DNA of 8,566 nt from DATBSK01 sp040902705 (GTDB lineage Bacteria; Actinomycetota; Acidimicrobiia; IMCC26256; PALSA-555). Shown here in pieces: positions 1 to 7,270 of the stretch. Each line of letters begins with the position of its first letter. Within the stretch, counting starts at the first letter, position 1. The stretch is from NCBI GenBank assembly GCA_040902705.1, contig JBBDWT010000020.1, positions 1-8,566 on the forward strand. The letters are read 5' to 3'. The notes beneath the pieces were generated by a model. It did no database searches and was not told the DNA's origin. It saw only the letters and a list, made by a program, of their open reading frames with translations. A program made the position numbers and the translations under genes.

Positions 1-707
1 CGAGCGTGCAGGTGCTCCCGGGCCGCAACCCGGCGCTGCTCGCCAAGGAGTGGGCCAGCCTCGACCGTCTCTCCGGTGGCAGGGCACTGCCGGCGTTCGG
101 GCTGGGCAACCCCGTCGCCGCGGAGCACCAGGCGTTCGGGGTCACGCGTGAGGACCGCGCACCGATCTTCGACGAGGCGCTTCCGCTGATCCGCCGCCTC
201 TGGAGCGAGGACGCCGTCGATCATGACGGCGAGCACTTCTCCTACCGCGGGCTGACCGTGCGCCCGAAGCCCCTCCAGGAGGACCTCGACGTCTGGCTCG
301 GCGGCCGCGCACGGTCCGAGCTGCGCCGCTGCGGTCGGCTGGGTGACGGGTGGCTCGCGAGCTTCCTCACTGCTGACGAGTGCGCGGAGCGTCGGCCGGT
401 GATCGAGAAGGCGGCCGCCGGTGCGGGGCGCAGCATCGACGAGGAGCACTACGGCGCGATGGTGCTGCACGCGCGCGGCGAGGTCCCCGACCCGCTGCGC
501 GAGCGGCTCGCCGCGCTGCGACCGGAGGCGCACCCCGAGGACCTCGTGGCGGTCGGGCCCGACCACCTGCGAGCACGGCTCGGCGAGTACATCGCCGTGG
601 GGTTCTCGAAGCTGGTGGTCGTGCCGCTCGACGAGCCGGAGGCTCATGAGGGATGGGACGCCGCGCTCGGCACGATCGCCGACGCGACGCTCGACCTCCA
701 GACCTAG
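1..707 (+). CDS. LLM-class (luciferase-like) F420-dependent oxidoreductase, 5' truncated
   Basis: This is the C-terminal part of a luciferase-like monooxygenase-fold (TIM-barrel) flavin/F420-dependent oxidoreductase; its substrate cannot be told from sequence. Frame 3 is already open at the window edge. It shows the hallmark stretch RNPALLAKEWASLDRLSGGR near the start, then a glycine-rich segment (FGLGN), the 'F-YRGLTVRPKPLQ' block and the 'VWLGGRARSELRRCGRLGDGWL' region, which are typical of F420-dependent LLM proteins in Actinomycetota. About 234 residues are visible. Full-length relatives run about 280-350, so the first strand/helix units lie outside the window. The GTG at position 6 is internal, because it falls inside the conserved barrel strand just before RNP. 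The gene ends at TAG 705-707 and is convergent with the DMT transporter gene, overlapping it by a few bases. Family assignment is firm; F420 rather than FMN as cofactor is inferred from family resemblance. Confidence 0.88.
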   Translation, partial: SVQVLPGRNPALLAKEWASLDRLSGGRALPAFGLGNPVAAEHQAFGVTREDRAPIFDEALPLIRRLWSEDAVDHDGEHFSYRGLTVRPKPLQEDLDVWLGGRARSELRRCGRLGDGWLASFLTADECAERRPVIEKAAAGAGRSIDEEHYGAMVLHARGEVPDPLRERLAALRPEAHPEDLVAVGPDHLRARLGEYIAVGFSKLVVVPLDEPEAHEGWDAALGTIADATLDLQT

Positions 708-1597
708 GCCGCGACCACCGGATCGACGTCGTGCTCGTGCTGCTCGGTGACGAGCGGTGAGCGAGCCAGGCTCACGGTTGCGATGATCATGACGACCACG
801 GCGACGGACGTCGCCGCGACCGCCCCGGTGCCCGTCGCGCCCAACGACTCCCCGAACAGCGTGACACCGATGACGCACCCGACGACCGGGTCGGTCACCG
901 CCATCGCGGGCAGCGATGCCGCGAGGTGCCCGGCCTGGAACGCGCTCTGGTTGAGGATGAAGCCCACGAACCCCGCGGCGACGAGCGCGTACGGCTGCCA
1001 GTGCGTGAACACGTCGAGCACCCCGCCATCGAGGAGATCGAGCGTCGACTTCGTGAGCGCGGCGGTGAGCCCGTAGACGCACCCCGCGGAGAACGCGAGC
1101 AGCAGCGCTCGTCGCCCCGGCGTGGCGTTGCGGGCCGCGACGACCGCGATCACGACCGGCACGGTCAGCCCGACGACGGTCAGGATCCACGCGAGCCCGG
1201 AGGCCTGCGCGCGCCCCCCGTGCGGATCGCCGACGGTGACGAAGGTCGCGAGCCCGATCACGAGCGCGATCGCGGGGATCCACTCCCTGCGGGTCACCCG
1301 CTCCGGGCGACCGACCGCCGCGAGCGGCAGGGCCCAGAGGAGCCCGGTGACGAGGAGCGGCTGGACGATGATGATCGAGCCGAACGCGAGCGACGCCGCC
1401 TCGAGCGCGTACGCACCGCCGTCGATCACCGTCCCGAACAGCCACGTCGGCCGTCGGACGAGGTTGAGCAGCAGCCCCGGGCGCAGCGAGAGCTCCGGCG
1501 GCGCCTGCGCCGCGGCCCGTTGCTGGAGCACCGACGCGAGCGCGTAGGCGAAGCCCGCCGAGACGGCGAGGACGATCGCGATCGCGGTGTCGGACAT
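704..1597 (-). CDS. DMT/EamA-type multispanning membrane transporter
   Basis: This is a 297-residue integral membrane protein of the drug/metabolite transporter superfamily, with about 9-10 predicted hydrophobic helices in two related halves. The first half (about 5-125) carries 'ASVLQQRAA' after helix 1 and 'IIIVQPLLVTGLLWALPL' at about 75-92. The second half (about 135-280) carries 'LNQSAFQAGHLAASLPAMAVTDPVVG' and a helix with 'GVTLFGES' (244-251), the usual DMT second-repeat signature. It resembles actinobacterial DMT proteins distantly related to the NIPA group. The substrate is unknown: a cation, a metabolite or a lipid-linked sugar are all possible. The start is ATG at 1597, and no strong Shine-Dalgarno is visible. 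It is the last gene of the minus-strand operon, 18 nt after the deacetylase stop. Its short C-terminal tail is hydrophilic and His/Glu/Asp-bearing (EQHEHDVD). Given the neighbours, a flippase-like role comparable to ArnE/ArnF is possible but inferred. Confidence 0.87.
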   Translation of the reverse strand: MSDTAIAIVLAVSAGFAYALASVLQQRAAAQAPPELSLRPGLLLNLVRRPTWLFGTVIDGGAYALEAASLAFGSIIIVQPLLVTGLLWALPLAAVGRPERVTRREWIPAIALVIGLATFVTVGDPHGGRAQASGLAWILTVVGLTVPVVIAVVAARNATPGRRALLLAFSAGCVYGLTAALTKSTLDLLDGGVLDVFTHWQPYALVAAGFVGFILNQSAFQAGHLAASLPAMAVTDPVVGCVIGVTLFGESLGATGTGAVAATSVAVVVMIIATVSLARSPLVTEQHEHDVDPVVAA

Positions 1598-1615
1598 TCC
1601 GATGAGTCCGATGAC
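1598..1615. repeat. 9-bp tandem duplication filling the deacetylase-transporter gap
   Basis: The whole 18-nt spacer between the deacetylase stop and the transporter start is two adjacent 9-mers, TCCGATGAG and TCCGATGAC, differing only in the last base. On the coding (minus) strand this reads as two TCATCGGA units directly before the ATG. The second CGGA is the only, and weak, Shine-Dalgarno-like element there. The function is unknown; it may simply be a local duplication. Confidence 0.75.
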
Positions 1616-2368
1616 TCAGGTCGACGCGAGCGACGGCGAGCGACGGATGCCGTGCTCCCCGACGGGCCCGACGGTCAGGTCACGCTCGGCGAAGGCGTCG
1701 GCAAGGCGCGGGAGCGCGCCGAGCGTCGAGCGCCACGAGCCGGCGTACGACTCGCAGTCGGAGTCGTGCAGCAGCACGGTGCCGCCGGCGACGTAGCGCC
1801 GCAGCACGTCGGCGGTCACCGATTCGGGGGTCGCCTCCTTGCGCCAGTCGCGACCCCAGGTGGTCCACAGCACGGTGGCGAGACCGACTCGCTTCGCGCC
1901 GCGCAGCGCGCCGTAGGAGAGGATCCCGAACGGGGGGCGGAACCACGCGGGCATGATCCCGGTGAGCTCGGCGAGGGTGTCGCGACAGCGGCGCACGTCG
2001 TCGGCCGCGGCACCGGGGAAACGGCGCAGCATGTTGCGGTGCTCGTCGCCGTGCACCGCGACCTCGTGGCCCGCGGCGGCGACCTCGGCCACGAGCCCGG
2101 GGGCGCGGCGCGCCATCGTGCCGAGCATGAAGAAGGTCGCGCGCATGCCGAGCCGGTCGAGCTCGGTGAGGAACGCCGGCGTGGACTCGGGGTCGGGCCC
2201 GTCATCGAACGTGAGGGCCACGTGGTCCACGCGCCCGCGCCCGACCAGCGCCCGCGTGAACCGGATGCCGAAGGGCGAGACGCCCGCGAGCGCCGGGCCG
2301 GCGTGGATGGCCGCGACCGCGCCCGTCGCGCCGGCCGCCGCGGCACCGACCGCGACCGCCGCGCTCAG
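1616..2368 (-). CDS. NodB-type polysaccharide deacetylase (carbohydrate esterase 4), probable CTG start
   Basis: This is a metal-dependent N-deacetylase of the NodB/CE4 fold that removes acetyl groups from a GlcNAc-like sugar. Numbered from the CTG at 2368 it has 250 residues. Motif 1 is TFDDG (53-57, with catalytic-base and metal Asp 55/56), motif 2 is HGDEH (metal His 106 and 110), motif 3 is FRPP (143-146), then WGRDW (171-175) and the motif-5 segment LLHDSD (199-204). All expected catalytic residues are present. The first conventional start (GTG 2230) would begin the protein right at the first core strand. From CTG 2368 the protein gains an Ala/Gly-rich hydrophobic segment (about 2-30, a membrane anchor or signal-like helix) seen in related actinobacterial deacetylases. 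GAGGA lies 6 nt before the CTG, which overlaps the upstream glycosyltransferase TGA as CTGA. No in-frame ATG, GTG or TTG was found upstream of 2230. Substrate and side of the membrane are not determined. Confidence 0.86.
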   Translation of the reverse strand: MSAAVAVGAAAAGATGAVAAIHAGPALAGVSPFGIRFTRALVGRGRVDHVALTFDDGPDPESTPAFLTELDRLGMRATFFMLGTMARRAPGLVAEVAAAGHEVAVHGDEHRNMLRRFPGAAADDVRRCRDTLAELTGIMPAWFRPPFGILSYGALRGAKRVGLATVLWTTWGRDWRKEATPESVTADVLRRYVAGGTVLLHDSDCESYAGSWRSTLGALPRLADAFAERDLTVGPVGEHGIRRSPSLAST

Positions 2369-4146
2369 TGCAGGTCCTCGAGCGGTCGGATCGCCAGCCC
2401 GTCGGCCGACGCGCGTGCGTGAAGGTCCAAGAGCGCGATCGCGACTGCGACGGGATCGCGGTCTCGTCCGTCGAGCAGGTAGATCCGGCGGTCCTCGGGA
2501 TCGGGAACGTCTTCGGGGTGGAACGTGACGTTGGGCCGCACGAGGCTCTGCTTGCCCTGGCCGGTGCGGCAGTAGATCTGGTCGAAGGCATCCAGCGCCC
2601 GCCCGGGCACGAACTCATGGGTCTGCTCCCCCGACGAGCGCCTGATCATCTTCCACGACCTGTCGCAGTCGTCGCGAGCGCGGTTCCAGCGCAGCGTCCG
2701 GCCCTTGCCCCAGCCACCGTTCGCGATGTCGACCCCGAAGTCGACGAGGGCGGTGAGCTGGTCACCGGCATGGCGAGCCGTCCGACCGTCGACGACGACC
2801 GTGACGCCCGAGTCCTTGACCGCATCGAGGACGCCGCGGTCGCGCAGCTCCGCGCCGTCCACGCGCACGCCCACGTACACCGCGTTCGCGGCGCCCTTCG
2901 GCGGCTTCGCGACACCGACGCCCAGCGCGGCCACCGCGTGCGCGCCGACCGTGAGCGCGAAGTACAGCCCCGCGAGCGACGCGAGGGCGAGTGCGAGCCG
3001 GCGGCGGCCCCGCGGCGTGTGGAACGGCACGAGCAGCGCGTCGGCGCCCGTCGTCTCCGCGAGCTCGATCACGTCGTCGGCCGGATCACCGGCGAACAGC
3101 GCCTTGCCGGCTGCGATCATTTCGTCGCGCTCGGGACCCGCGGTCGTCGCGTCGACCAGCGCCTGCGCGAGCTCCGCGTCGTCGTGCGCGTACGTGCTGA
3201 CGCCGGACCCGGCCATGTACTTGGCGTTGTCCTTGCCGTGGCCCGCGATCGGCTCGAACGAGATGACCGGCAGGCCCGCGGCGAACGCCTCCATCGCCGA
3301 GAGACCGCCCGCGTTCTCGACGAGCGCGTCGGACGCGGCCATCAGGATGGGCATGTCCTCGGTCCAGCCGAGGACGGTCCCACCTGCACCGCGTGCAACC
3401 AACGACGCGCGCAGCTTCTCGTCCCTCCCGCAGACCACGATCGGGTGGTACTGCTCGCCCGCGGCCGTGATCGACGCGACGGTCTTGGGCACATCACCGA
3501 CGCCCCACGACCCGGCAACCACGAGGATCGCCCGCTCGTGCACCTCGATCCCGAGCAGGAGGCGGGCGTCGTTGCGGTCGGGCATCCCCTCACGGAACTC
3601 GTCGCCGACGAGCGGGCCGGACGCGATGTTCGTCTTGCCCCCACGCTTGCCCGCGGTCTCGGCCGACATCGGGCTCACCGCGAGGTGCAGGTCGATGCCC
3701 GGGTGCACCCAGAGCGGGTGGACCGCGAAGTCCGTGAGGTACGTCGCCACGGGGACACGCAGCCACTTCTTCTTGCGCATCCGACCGAGGACCAGCGATG
3801 CCACCGGGTAGGTGGAGACCACGGCGTCGGGGCGGGTGCGCTGGAGCTCGCGCTGGAGGGCGCGGCGGGTGGCAAAGCTCACGACGCGCACGACCGGCGC
3901 CCACATCAGCGAGCCGATGCCGCGGCTGAGGGCCTGGTACGTGAGGTCGTAGGTCCACGCGAGGTGCTTGAGCTGGAAGAGGTAGGTCCAGCGCATGAAC
4001 CCGCCCAGACGGAACGGGATCATCTGGAGGTAGTCGACGACCCGGACATCGATGTCTTCGGCCTCGAGCCGACGCTCGAGCTCGTAGGCAGCGCCGTCGT
4101 GTCCCGCGCCCATCGACGCCGAGATGATGAGCACCACTCGACGCAC
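2365..4146 (-). CDS. MGDG-synthase/GT28-like glycosyltransferase with membrane helix and C-terminal NodB-like domain
   Basis: This is a 593-residue fusion. Residues 1-about 370 are a GT-B glycosyltransferase of the monogalactosyldiacylglycerol synthase/UgtP type, which transfers a sugar from a nucleotide donor to a membrane lipid. It shows SMGAGH (11-16) at the N-terminus, the YLTDF-HPLWVHPG acceptor-side segment (136-150), GSWG (212-215), and the donor-binding block ENAGGLSAMEA (277-287) followed by GLPVISFEPIAGHGKDNA. A basic cluster RGRRR (379-383) precedes a hydrophobic helix (about 384-410), which by the positive-inside rule puts the C-terminus outside the membrane. Residues about 421-593 look like a NodB deacetylase domain that has lost its catalytic residues. 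The start is GTG 4146, 10 nt after the AarF stop; in-frame GTGs 9 and 12 nt later are alternatives and no clear Shine-Dalgarno is visible. The stop TGA overlaps the deacetylase start. The usual family length without the extra domain is about 370-400. Sugar and acceptor are unknown. Confidence 0.88.
   Translation of the reverse strand: MRRVVLIISASMGAGHDGAAYELERRLEAEDIDVRVVDYLQMIPFRLGGFMRWTYLFQLKHLAWTYDLTYQALSRGIGSLMWAPVVRVVSFATRRALQRELQRTRPDAVVSTYPVASLVLGRMRKKKWLRVPVATYLTDFAVHPLWVHPGIDLHLAVSPMSAETAGKRGGKTNIASGPLVGDEFREGMPDRNDARLLLGIEVHERAILVVAGSWGVGDVPKTVASITAAGEQYHPIVVCGRDEKLRASLVARGAGGTVLGWTEDMPILMAASDALVENAGGLSAMEAFAAGLPVISFEPIAGHGKDNAKYMAGSGVSTYAHDDAELAQALVDATTAGPERDEMIAAGKALFAGDPADDVIELAETTGADALLVPFHTPRGRRRLALALASLAGLYFALTVGAHAVAALGVGVAKPPKGAANAVYVGVRVDGAELRDRGVLDAVKDSGVTVVVDGRTARHAGDQLTALVDFGVDIANGGWGKGRTLRWNRARDDCDRSWKMIRRSSGEQTHEFVPGRALDAFDQIYCRTGQGKQSLVRPNVTFHPEDVPDPEDRRIYLLDGRDRDPVAVAIALLDLHARASADGLAIRPLEDLH
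2368..2886 (-). other. Degenerate NodB-like domain of the glycosyltransferase (residues about 421-593)
   Basis: By eye this segment follows the downstream deacetylase block for block. YVGVRVDG (424-431) aligns with the strand leading to TFDDG. SGVTVVVDGRTA (446-457) aligns with MRATFFMLGTMA. GVDIANGGWGKGR (471-483) aligns with GHEVAVHGDEHRN. EFVPGRALDAF aligns with WFRPPFGILSY, and RIYLLDGRD (554-562) with GTVLLHDSD. One of the two motif-1 aspartates remains (D430). The two metal histidines are G477 and K481, RPP is lost, and the motif-5 histidine is lost. It is therefore probably non-catalytic, for example a glycan-binding or partner-binding module. The alignment is visual, not computed. Confidence 0.6.
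2369..2379 (-). promoter_or_regulatory. Ribosome binding site deciding the CTG start of the deacetylase
   Basis: On the minus strand GAGGA (2379-2375) is followed by a 6-nt spacer and then CTG 2368-2366. The GTG at 2230 has no comparable purine run in front of it. The site lies inside the last codons of the glycosyltransferase, which suggests translational coupling. Confidence 0.55.
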
Positions 4147-4156
4147 GCCGAAAAGG

Positions 4157-6154
4157 CTAGTTGCTGTCGTCCCTCAAGACGCCGACGAGCACCCGCATGA
4201 CGAGGACGGTGGCGCAGAACAGGCCGAAGTACCCGAAGAAGCCGAAGAGCGACGTGTCGCCGGCGAGCTCGGGCCCGCCCTCGATGGCGATCAACCCCAC
4301 CGAGACGACCCCCACCGATCCACCCAGGAACGCCAGCACCACCCGGTTGGTGAGGCGGGTCACCACGGCGACGTCGCGGTCGTCGGAGAAGAGGCTGACC
4401 CGGGCTCGGAGGCCGTCGCGCTCGGCGGTCGAGAGCAGCCGGTCGATCTGGCGGGGCAGGCGCCGCAGCGTCGGCACCAGGCGCAGCAGCTCGTCGCGGG
4501 CGGCGGTCTGGAAGGTGTCCGGCGTGACGCTCGCCCGCATCCACTGCCGGGCGATCCGCTCCGCCGAGCCGATCGTGTCGTAGTCGGGGGCGAGCGTCTG
4601 GAGCGTCCCGTCGAGCGTGACCAGCGCGCGGAAGAAGGTGCTCAGCTCGGCGGGGAGCTGCACTCCGAAGCCGAACATCATCTGGAGCAGGTCGTTGAAC
4701 ATCGCCGCGCCCGGCGGCTGGCCCGACGACAGGTGCTTGGCCATGAAGCGCGCGAGCGCACGCTCGAGCTCGTTGTCGTCGACCGGCCGGCGCAGCGTTG
4801 CGACGTCGAGCATCGCTCGCCGGAGCAGCTCCGGGTCTTGCGTCGCGAGGCCCAGCATGACGTCGCGCACCGCGACCTGCATCAAGGCGTCGACGACACC
4901 GGTCGCGCCGAAGTCGATGAGGCCGAGGCGACCGTCGGACAGCACCATCACGTTCCCCGGATGCGGATCGGCGTGGTAGCGACCGTCGACGAGCATCTGG
5001 CGCAGCAGGGTCTCGAGCAGCTCGTCGGCGAGCACGCGGCGGTCGACGCCGAGCGCGTCGATCGCGCCGTGGTCACGCACGCTCACGCCGTCGAGCCGCT
5101 CCATCACGAGCACCCGCGAGCTGGTGAGCTCCTCGTGCACCTTCGGGACCCGCACGTTGGACCCGACCGGGAGATGCGCGCCGATCTCGACCGCGTTGCG
5201 AGCCTCGCCCCGGTAGTCGAGCTCTTCGCGCAGGTGCTCGGCGAACTCACCTGTGATGTCCCGCACGCCGTACTCGGCTCCCCACGAGGTGCGCGACTCC
5301 ACGGCCTTCGCCATCTCGTCGAGCACGTCGAGGTCGCGCTCGACGGCGTCGGCGATGCCTGGGCGCTGCACCTTGACGATGACCATCTCGCCGGTCGGCA
5401 GCGTCGCGCGGTACGCCTGGCCGATCGACGCCGCCGCGACCGGGTTCCAGTCGAACTCGGCGAACACCTCGTCGACCGGCGCGCGCAGCTCGTCGGCCAT
5501 GCACTCGCGCACGTCGGCCTCGTCGGCCGGCCTCACGTGGTCCTGCAGCTTCGAGAGCTCCTCTGCGATCGGTGCCGACACGAGGTCGGGTCGGGTCGCC
5601 AGGACCTGCCCGAGCTTCACGAACACCCCCCCGCACTCCTCGAGCGCGAGGCGGAGTCGCAGCGCCATCGGCGCGCCGCGCGCCGGGGAGTCGTCGGTCG
5701 CATCGTTCACGCCCAGCTGCTTGCCCAGCCCGTAGTGCGCGGCGATGCGCGTGATCTGCGCGTACCGGTGGACGCGCGTCGCCCGTCGCCGCATCGAGCG
5801 CATCGGCCGCGGGATGGTCGTGAGCCCGCTCTGCGCGCGTGCGAGCGCCCCCGGCCGCGCGAGGAGCTCGATCCACACCGAGACCGACATCGCGCCGAAG
5901 GCGGAGAAGAGGAGCGCGTTGCGCGCGAAGTCCGAGTTTGCGTTCGACTTGTCGCTGGCGATGAGGACCGAGAGGATCACGCCACCGGCCCAGCCGAGCA
6001 GCCCCGACATCACGGTCAGCGACACCGAGCGACGCACGCCGAGCAGGCGTCCGGCGATCCACGCGACGAGCAACGTGACGGGCAGCGCCGCGACGATGAC
6101 CACGATGGACGAGCTGTCGAGTCCCTGGTCCGCTGCCAGCATCGGCAGGGTCAT
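4157..6154 (-). CDS. AarF/UbiB (ABC1/ADCK) family atypical kinase, membrane-anchored at both ends
   Basis: This is a 665-residue protein-kinase-like protein of the UbiB/COQ8 family, which is ATP-dependent and linked to isoprenoid-lipid (quinone) metabolism rather than ordinary protein phosphorylation. Family hallmarks are all present: KLGQ (180-183, the KxGQ motif), the Ala-rich nucleotide loop AAASIGQ (240-246), the strand lysine K261 in VIVKVQRPG, the ELDYRGEARN segment (311-320), the catalytic-loop DPHPGN (396-401) and DFG (414-416). Two C-terminal helices (about 602-624 and 633-658) are usual for the family. The N-terminal 115 residues add three hydrophobic stretches (about 16-39, 43-66, 78-100), so the protein is longer than the common 430-560. 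The start is ATG 6154 with no strong Shine-Dalgarno. It lies 54 nt after ubiA-like and 10 nt before the glycosyltransferase. The lipid substrate is unknown; a quinone role and a role in the neighbouring glycolipid genes are both possible. Confidence 0.92.
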   Translation of the reverse strand: MTLPMLAADQGLDSSSIVVIVAALPVTLLVAWIAGRLLGVRRSVSLTVMSGLLGWAGGVILSVLIASDKSNANSDFARNALLFSAFGAMSVSVWIELLARPGALARAQSGLTTIPRPMRSMRRRATRVHRYAQITRIAAHYGLGKQLGVNDATDDSPARGAPMALRLRLALEECGGVFVKLGQVLATRPDLVSAPIAEELSKLQDHVRPADEADVRECMADELRAPVDEVFAEFDWNPVAAASIGQAYRATLPTGEMVIVKVQRPGIADAVERDLDVLDEMAKAVESRTSWGAEYGVRDITGEFAEHLREELDYRGEARNAVEIGAHLPVGSNVRVPKVHEELTSSRVLVMERLDGVSVRDHGAIDALGVDRRVLADELLETLLRQMLVDGRYHADPHPGNVMVLSDGRLGLIDFGATGVVDALMQVAVRDVMLGLATQDPELLRRAMLDVATLRRPVDDNELERALARFMAKHLSSGQPPGAAMFNDLLQMMFGFGVQLPAELSTFFRALVTLDGTLQTLAPDYDTIGSAERIARQWMRASVTPDTFQTAARDELLRLVPTLRRLPRQIDRLLSTAERDGLRARVSLFSDDRDVAVVTRLTNRVVLAFLGGSVGVVSVGLIAIEGGPELAGDTSLFGFFGYFGLFCATVLVMRVLVGVLRDDSN

Positions 6155-6208
6155 CGGTGCATTCGGGCTCGAACGCCCGCGTCGGAGGGCAGGGTCAGAC
6201 GTCCAGAC

Positions 6209-7270
6209 TCAGGCGTGCAGGAGCACGCCGAGGAACATCCCGACGACGAGGAGCCCGCCGGCCAGGCGCGTGTGCACGAACGCGATCGCCGCGAACCACA
6301 GCGGCCAGATCGGGAAGCCCTCGGGAGGGGCGTCGGGCTTCGGCAGCGAGAACGGCTTCCAGACCCGCACGAGCCGTACGACGCCGACGAGGCAGACGAG
6401 CGACAGGATCGGCAGCGTTCCGAAGGCCACGAGGATCGCGACCAACGGATAGAACGCCGCCATCATCAGCTGGGTGACGCGCCGCGCCGACCGCTCGCCG
6501 AGGATGACCGGCAGCGTGCGGGTGCCGTCGGGCTCGTCCCACGGGATCTTGTCGATGTGCTTGCCCATGAGCACCGCGGTGCAGAGGAGGGCGTACGGGA
6601 TCGACGCGAGCACGATCTCCCAGGTGATCGACCCGACGGCCGCGTAGTAGGTGCCGCCGACCATGAGCGGCCCCCACACGACGAGCACCGTCGGCTCGCC
6701 GAGCCCGTGCTTCTTCAGCCGCAGCGGGGGCGCGGTGTACGCCACCGACAGGAGGAAGCCGCCGAGCGCGAAGGCGATCACCGGCCACCCACGCTCGACG
6801 AAGAGCACGACGAGGATCGCGAGGTCGACGAGGTTCAGCACCAGCGCCCGGATCGCGAGGCCCGATCTCGTCGTCATGCCCGACAGGACGGGATGCGGCG
6901 CGTAGAGCGCCCTCGGGTACTGCGCGTCGTCGGTGCCGACCTCCAGGTCGAACAGGTCGTTCATGAGGTTGTTGGCCATGTGCGCGCAGACGATGCCGAC
7001 CGTCGCCAGCGCCCAGAGCCACGCGTCGGCGCTGCCCTCGGCGTTCCACCACGCGAGGAGGCCGGCGACGAACCCCGCCGTGAGCGTCATCGGCAGCACC
7101 GACGCTCGGACCAGGACGATCCAGCGGGTGACGGGGTCGAGGTGGCCCCCGGTGACGTTCCCGGTCGCCAGCGCGTCGCGCCACCGCGCCGGTGCGCTCG
7201 TGCCCCGGGTGCTCGGGACACGGGCTTCCGGAACGTCGGGGAGCGCCACGGGGGCGAGCGTAATCCGCAC
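6209..7270 (-). CDS. UbiA-family integral membrane prenyltransferase
   Basis: This 353-residue multispanning protein (about 8-9 helices) belongs to the UbiA superfamily, whose members join an isoprenoid diphosphate to an aromatic or other acceptor. With the start at GTG 7270, the first Asp-rich motif is NNLMNDLFDLEVGTDD (100-115) and the second is HIDKIPWDEPDGTRTLPVILGE (238-259); both bind the Mg-diphosphate. YTAPPLRLKKHGLGEP (178-192) is the usual loop between them. The frame stays open to a GTG at 7402, but that would cover the divergent promoter region and add a basic, non-conserved 44 residues. GTG 7270 has GGGGGA just upstream, at a short spacing of 3 nt. About 50 mostly polar residues precede helix 1, so a later start remains possible. 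It is probably the first gene of the five-gene operon. The product could be menaquinone-related (MenA-like) or another prenyl lipid; sequence alone does not decide. Confidence 0.88.
   Translation of the reverse strand: MRITLAPVALPDVPEARVPSTRGTSAPARWRDALATGNVTGGHLDPVTRWIVLVRASVLPMTLTAGFVAGLLAWWNAEGSADAWLWALATVGIVCAHMANNLMNDLFDLEVGTDDAQYPRALYAPHPVLSGMTTRSGLAIRALVLNLVDLAILVVLFVERGWPVIAFALGGFLLSVAYTAPPLRLKKHGLGEPTVLVVWGPLMVGGTYYAAVGSITWEIVLASIPYALLCTAVLMGKHIDKIPWDEPDGTRTLPVILGERSARRVTQLMMAAFYPLVAILVAFGTLPILSLVCLVGVVRLVRVWKPFSLPKPDAPPEGFPIWPLWFAAIAFVHTRLAGGLLVVGMFLGVLLHA

Noticed and set aside
1616..2230. Deacetylase starting at GTG 2230
   Set aside because: It has no ribosome binding site and drops the hydrophobic N-terminal segment encoded in the same open frame. 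CTG 2368 fits better.
926..4200. Two more long plus-strand open frames (926-2422 and 2368-4200)
   Set aside because: They have the same antisense-shadow composition, lie opposite the transporter, deacetylase and glycosyltransferase, and show no family motif.
6164..6179. Small hairpin CGGGC-TCGAAC-GCCCG between the UbiA-like and AarF-like genes
   Set aside because: A 5-bp stem without a T-tract is expected by chance at this GC content, and the genes look co-transcribed.
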